Below, piece after piece: positions 61,888-64,000 of a DNA stretch of 64,000 nucleotides. The notes under the pieces are model-generated. The model searched no databases and was not told the DNA's origin. It worked only from the letters and a program-made list of their open reading frames with translations. The position numbers and the translations under genes were made by a program. Every line of letters begins with the position of its first letter. Position 1 is the first letter of the stretch. Source of the stretch: Rhizophlyctis rosea (Eukaryota; Chytridiomycota; Chytridiomycetes; Rhizophlyctidales; Rhizophlyctidaceae); NCBI GenBank assembly GCA_027596075.1, contig JADGJC010000004.1:209562-273561 (forward strand). The letters are read 5' to 3'.

Positions 61888-62833
61888 ATGCACCTAAACT
61901 TCGCACTCCTCATCCCCCTAACCCTCCACATAGGAGCCCTAGTCCTCGGCGCCCTGGTCATTGGCATCGACCCAACATTCTTCACCTCCTCCTCTTCCTC
62001 CTCCTCTTCCTCCTCCTCATCACCAACAACCGAACCCGACTCCCAATTCAAATTCACAACCTTCACCCGCCACTCAACCCTCTCCTCCGGCCTCACCTCC
62101 GTCACCCAATCCTCCGACATCGAATGGTGGTACTACGACCGCACATGCGGTAACACACTGCTGGGGAGTACTTCCTGTACGCAATTCCAAGACGTGCAGG
62201 ATGTGCAGAACCCATCCAGTGAGAGTGAACGAAGCCAAGCTGTTATTGCGCGGGTGTTGAAGAAGACTTTGCCGTGGTTGGTGCCGTTGGGGGTTGCGTT
62301 GCATGCTGGGGAATGCGTGTTGGTGTTTTTGTTGGTTTTTGGGATTATGAAGAAGGTTAGTGATGGACGGGCGGCACCAACACATCAACCTGACCTATTC
62401 TTCCACACCTCAACAGCTTTTGTGGTCCACCTTCAGCCTCTTCTTGATTGTAGCATTCCTAGATCTTGCGGCCGTTATCGTCGTCACAGTTGTAGGAGGT
62501 ACGGTCAACCAGAAATTATGAAGACCTACAGATGAAAACGGCTCATCATCCCAATTCCCAGCATTCTACGCGACAAGAATTGTCACCGGCTTAGTCACAA
62601 CAGATACATACACCGTAACATTCGGAACAGGATTCTGGTTCATCATCGGCATGGAGTAAGTTTCCGTCCTTTGCATGCAATTCGCACACTGTGAACTTTA
62701 ACAACGTGCATCTGTTACTCCCCATGACAGAGGCGTTGTTTTGCTGTCGGCCCTCACGACCCCATTACTGCGGCGCATGGGTTCGGGAGGAGACGCGGAA
62801 CGGGCGCGGGCCGGAACATATAACCAGTTTTGA
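61888..62833 (+). CDS. Four-helix membrane protein, function unknown
   Basis: Four exons: 61888-62355, 62417-62498, 62532-62655, 62731-62833 (258 residues, phases agree). Helix 1 is at the N-terminus (LLIPLTLHIGALVLGALVIGI). A long extracellular loop carries a run of 12 Ser and the pattern IEWWYYDRTCG...TSCTQF, two Trp and two Cys, as in claudin/SUR7-like proteins. Helices 2-4 are LPWLVPLGVALHAGECVLVFLLVFGI, FSLFLIVAFLDLAAVIVVTVVG and TFGTGFWFIIGMEGVVLLSAL. A basic tail follows. Intron 2 is 33 nt (62499-62531) and contains an in-frame stop if retained. Family membership (SUR7/PalI-like) is a guess from topology. Confidence 0.75.
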
Positions 62834-63302
62834 TAATGAATGTGGAGGGCGAAGTTGGTCTGGGACAAGATTTGGCTCTATCATGTCCCAACAGAGTTTC
62901 ATTCGAAATCGGAAGAGACTGCTTATCGCCGATGAGCTAAGCGCTAACGAACATGGCCATTGCCAAGAATCGTCGGGAAATGCCAACATGCAGACCTATC
63001 ACTTGTCAACCACCGCAATAACTCCTTCAAGACATACTTTGTATTTTTCGCACAAGGATATTCCACAGAAGAAGGTGGCACTCTCCATCAGCGCTAAAGC
63101 CCATAGCTCGAAAAATCATCGAAAAAAAGAATATACCGCTCTTTACAGGACGCTCACCAGCCTTGTTAGCAATACCGAACCCGTCTCCAATCTAAGAATG
63201 AAACATGCACCCAGACGTCCCAACAGAAAAGGAAAAATCATATACAAACAAACCTCCTCCGAAACCCAAACCCAAAGTAAAACACAGAACCCCATCCAAA
63301 GA
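62834..63302. other. Convergent intergenic region
   Basis: About 470 bp between the tetraspan gene (+) and CDS1 (-); an open plus frame through it is antisense to CDS1 further on and has poor composition. Confidence 0.4.
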
Positions 63303-64000
63303 TCACTCCAAAGGCACCAAACAAGGATCCAACTCCCCCTGCCCCACCAAATACTCCCTCAACCTCCCCACCAACTCCCCAATCTCCTCATTACTCAAAT
63401 ACTGCTGCCGCAACACCAGATCCAACACCGTCCCCACCGTCACAACCTTCACCGGCCCAATAAAGCTTTGATAATACATATAACTAAACAACCCCATCAA
63501 AAACTGGCAATCCATCCGGTCAGTAATCCCTCCATGCCCCGGAATAGAATCCCCAAAATCCTTGATGTTGAACGCCCTCTTGAATCCCGATGCGAAAAAG
63601 CCGCCAAAAGGCGCCACCACAGACGCGAAGAGCGCCATCGCGATCGCGTGCAGTTGGATCGGGAGGACGCTGATGGCTTTGGGCGGTGGTATGGATTTCG
63701 GTAGGACGTGGCGGAAGAATCCGACGGTTGCGCGCGGGAGGCGGACGTCGAAGGGTTCGAAGACGGGGTTGACGACGCAGGTCATGCCGGAGATGGAGGT
63801 TGTGGTGAGGTTCCGCATTGGGCAGTACATGTATGGGAATTGGGCGAGGTAGGCGGAGAAGACGAAGGCGAAGATGATGGTTAGGATGGCGGCGCCGATA
63901 AAGCCTTCCCAGGTTTTTTTTGGGCTGATGCGGATCAAAGGTGTGCGACCCCAGAAGAAGCCACAAACGTACGCCATGATGTCGTTGCAGACTACGAGGC
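63303..64000 (-). CDS. CDS1: Phosphatidate cytidylyltransferase CDS1, C-terminal part (cut by window edge)
   Basis: It makes CDP-diacylglycerol from phosphatidic acid and CTP in the ER, the branch point to phosphatidylinositol and cardiolipin. The visible C-terminal 230 residues start LVVCNDIMAYVCGFFWGRTPL and continue with ISPKKTWEGFIGA. They contain the full PROSITE-type CDS signature SGFKRAFNIKDFGDSIPGHGG, followed by ITDRMDCQFLMG with the catalytic Asp residues. Several membrane helices are present. The stop is at 63303. No intron is seen in the visible part; the N-terminus lies beyond 64000. Confidence 0.95.
   Translation of the reverse strand, partial: LVVCNDIMAYVCGFFWGRTPLIRISPKKTWEGFIGAAILTIIFAFVFSAYLAQFPYMYCPMRNLTTTSISGMTCVVNPVFEPFDVRLPRATVGFFRHVLPKSIPPPKAISVLPIQLHAIAMALFASVVAPFGGFFASGFKRAFNIKDFGDSIPGHGGITDRMDCQFLMGLFSYMYYQSFIGPVKVVTVGTVLDLVLRQQYLSNEEIGELVGRLREYLVGQGELDPCLVPLE

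Noticed and set aside
62691..63704. A 337-codon plus-strand ORF
   Set aside because: It starts inside an intron and exon of the tetraspan gene and ends antisense to CDS1. It is Gln/His/Pro-rich in the second half, as expected for the reverse of a conserved coding frame.

Overview
The window is nuclear DNA of a fungus that makes flagellated cells, most likely a chytrid or a relative. The genes are densely packed and carry many short GT-AG introns, and the protein set is fungal (MIC60, TSC13, RFT1, SLX9, SFR1/Mei5, DSK2, SIN1, TRM82, CDS1). Two genes belong to the axoneme: a DNAJB13/RSP16-type radial spoke protein and the outer-arm dynein intermediate chain DNAI2. Ascomycete and basidiomycete yeasts and moulds lack both. 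CFIm25 (NUDT21) fits an early-diverging fungus too. The species cannot be named from this window. All gene models were read by eye. For most multi-exon genes the exon lengths sum to a multiple of three and the splice phases agree, but single coordinates could be off by a base.

Layout. 0-11 kb: MIC60 (runs off the left edge), UreD, TSC13, a metaxin-like protein, RFT1 and an unnamed six-helix membrane protein. 11.5-22 kb: F-box-like LRR protein, YVC1-like vacuolar channel, CFIm25, SFR1, SLX9, TMEM70. 22.8-29.7 kb: a very large type I membrane protein with an RS-rich tail, and a divergent PASK-like kinase. 29.7-32.5 kb: a gene-poor stretch with an assembly gap, a G-run and a duplicated hairpin element. 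32.5-44.4 kb: GRR1-like F-box protein, kelch-type membrane protein, TRAX, TBCC, and a zinc-knuckle protein with a damaged FG-type repeat array. 44.6-58.7 kb: RSP16/DNAJB13, MAD2, DSK2, SIN1, a membrane-anchored GH46 chitosanase, DNAI2. 59.3-64 kb: TRM82, a four-helix membrane protein, CDS1 (runs off the right edge).

Most genes sit in divergent pairs sharing 0.2-0.7 kb of upstream DNA (MIC60/UreD, TSC13/metaxin, CFIm25/SFR1, SLX9/TMEM70, TRAX/TBCC, RSP16/MAD2, DSK2/SIN1, TRM82/tetraspan) or in convergent pairs with 30-500 bp between stops. They do not form one pathway. TBCC, RSP16, MAD2 and DNAI2, all microtubule-related, fall within 19 kb, which may be chance.

The most interesting sequence-level observation is a set of ultrashort introns (24, 26, 33 and 38 nt) needed to keep conserved proteins in frame. 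Others are a radial-spoke J-domain with HPQ in place of HPD, a kinase with a degraded HRD motif, a surface-anchored GH46 chitosanase, and a 51-bp FG-repeat array broken by one 41-bp unit. I found no CRISPR array, no rRNA or tRNA that I can support, no intact transposon, and no obvious new multi-gene system.
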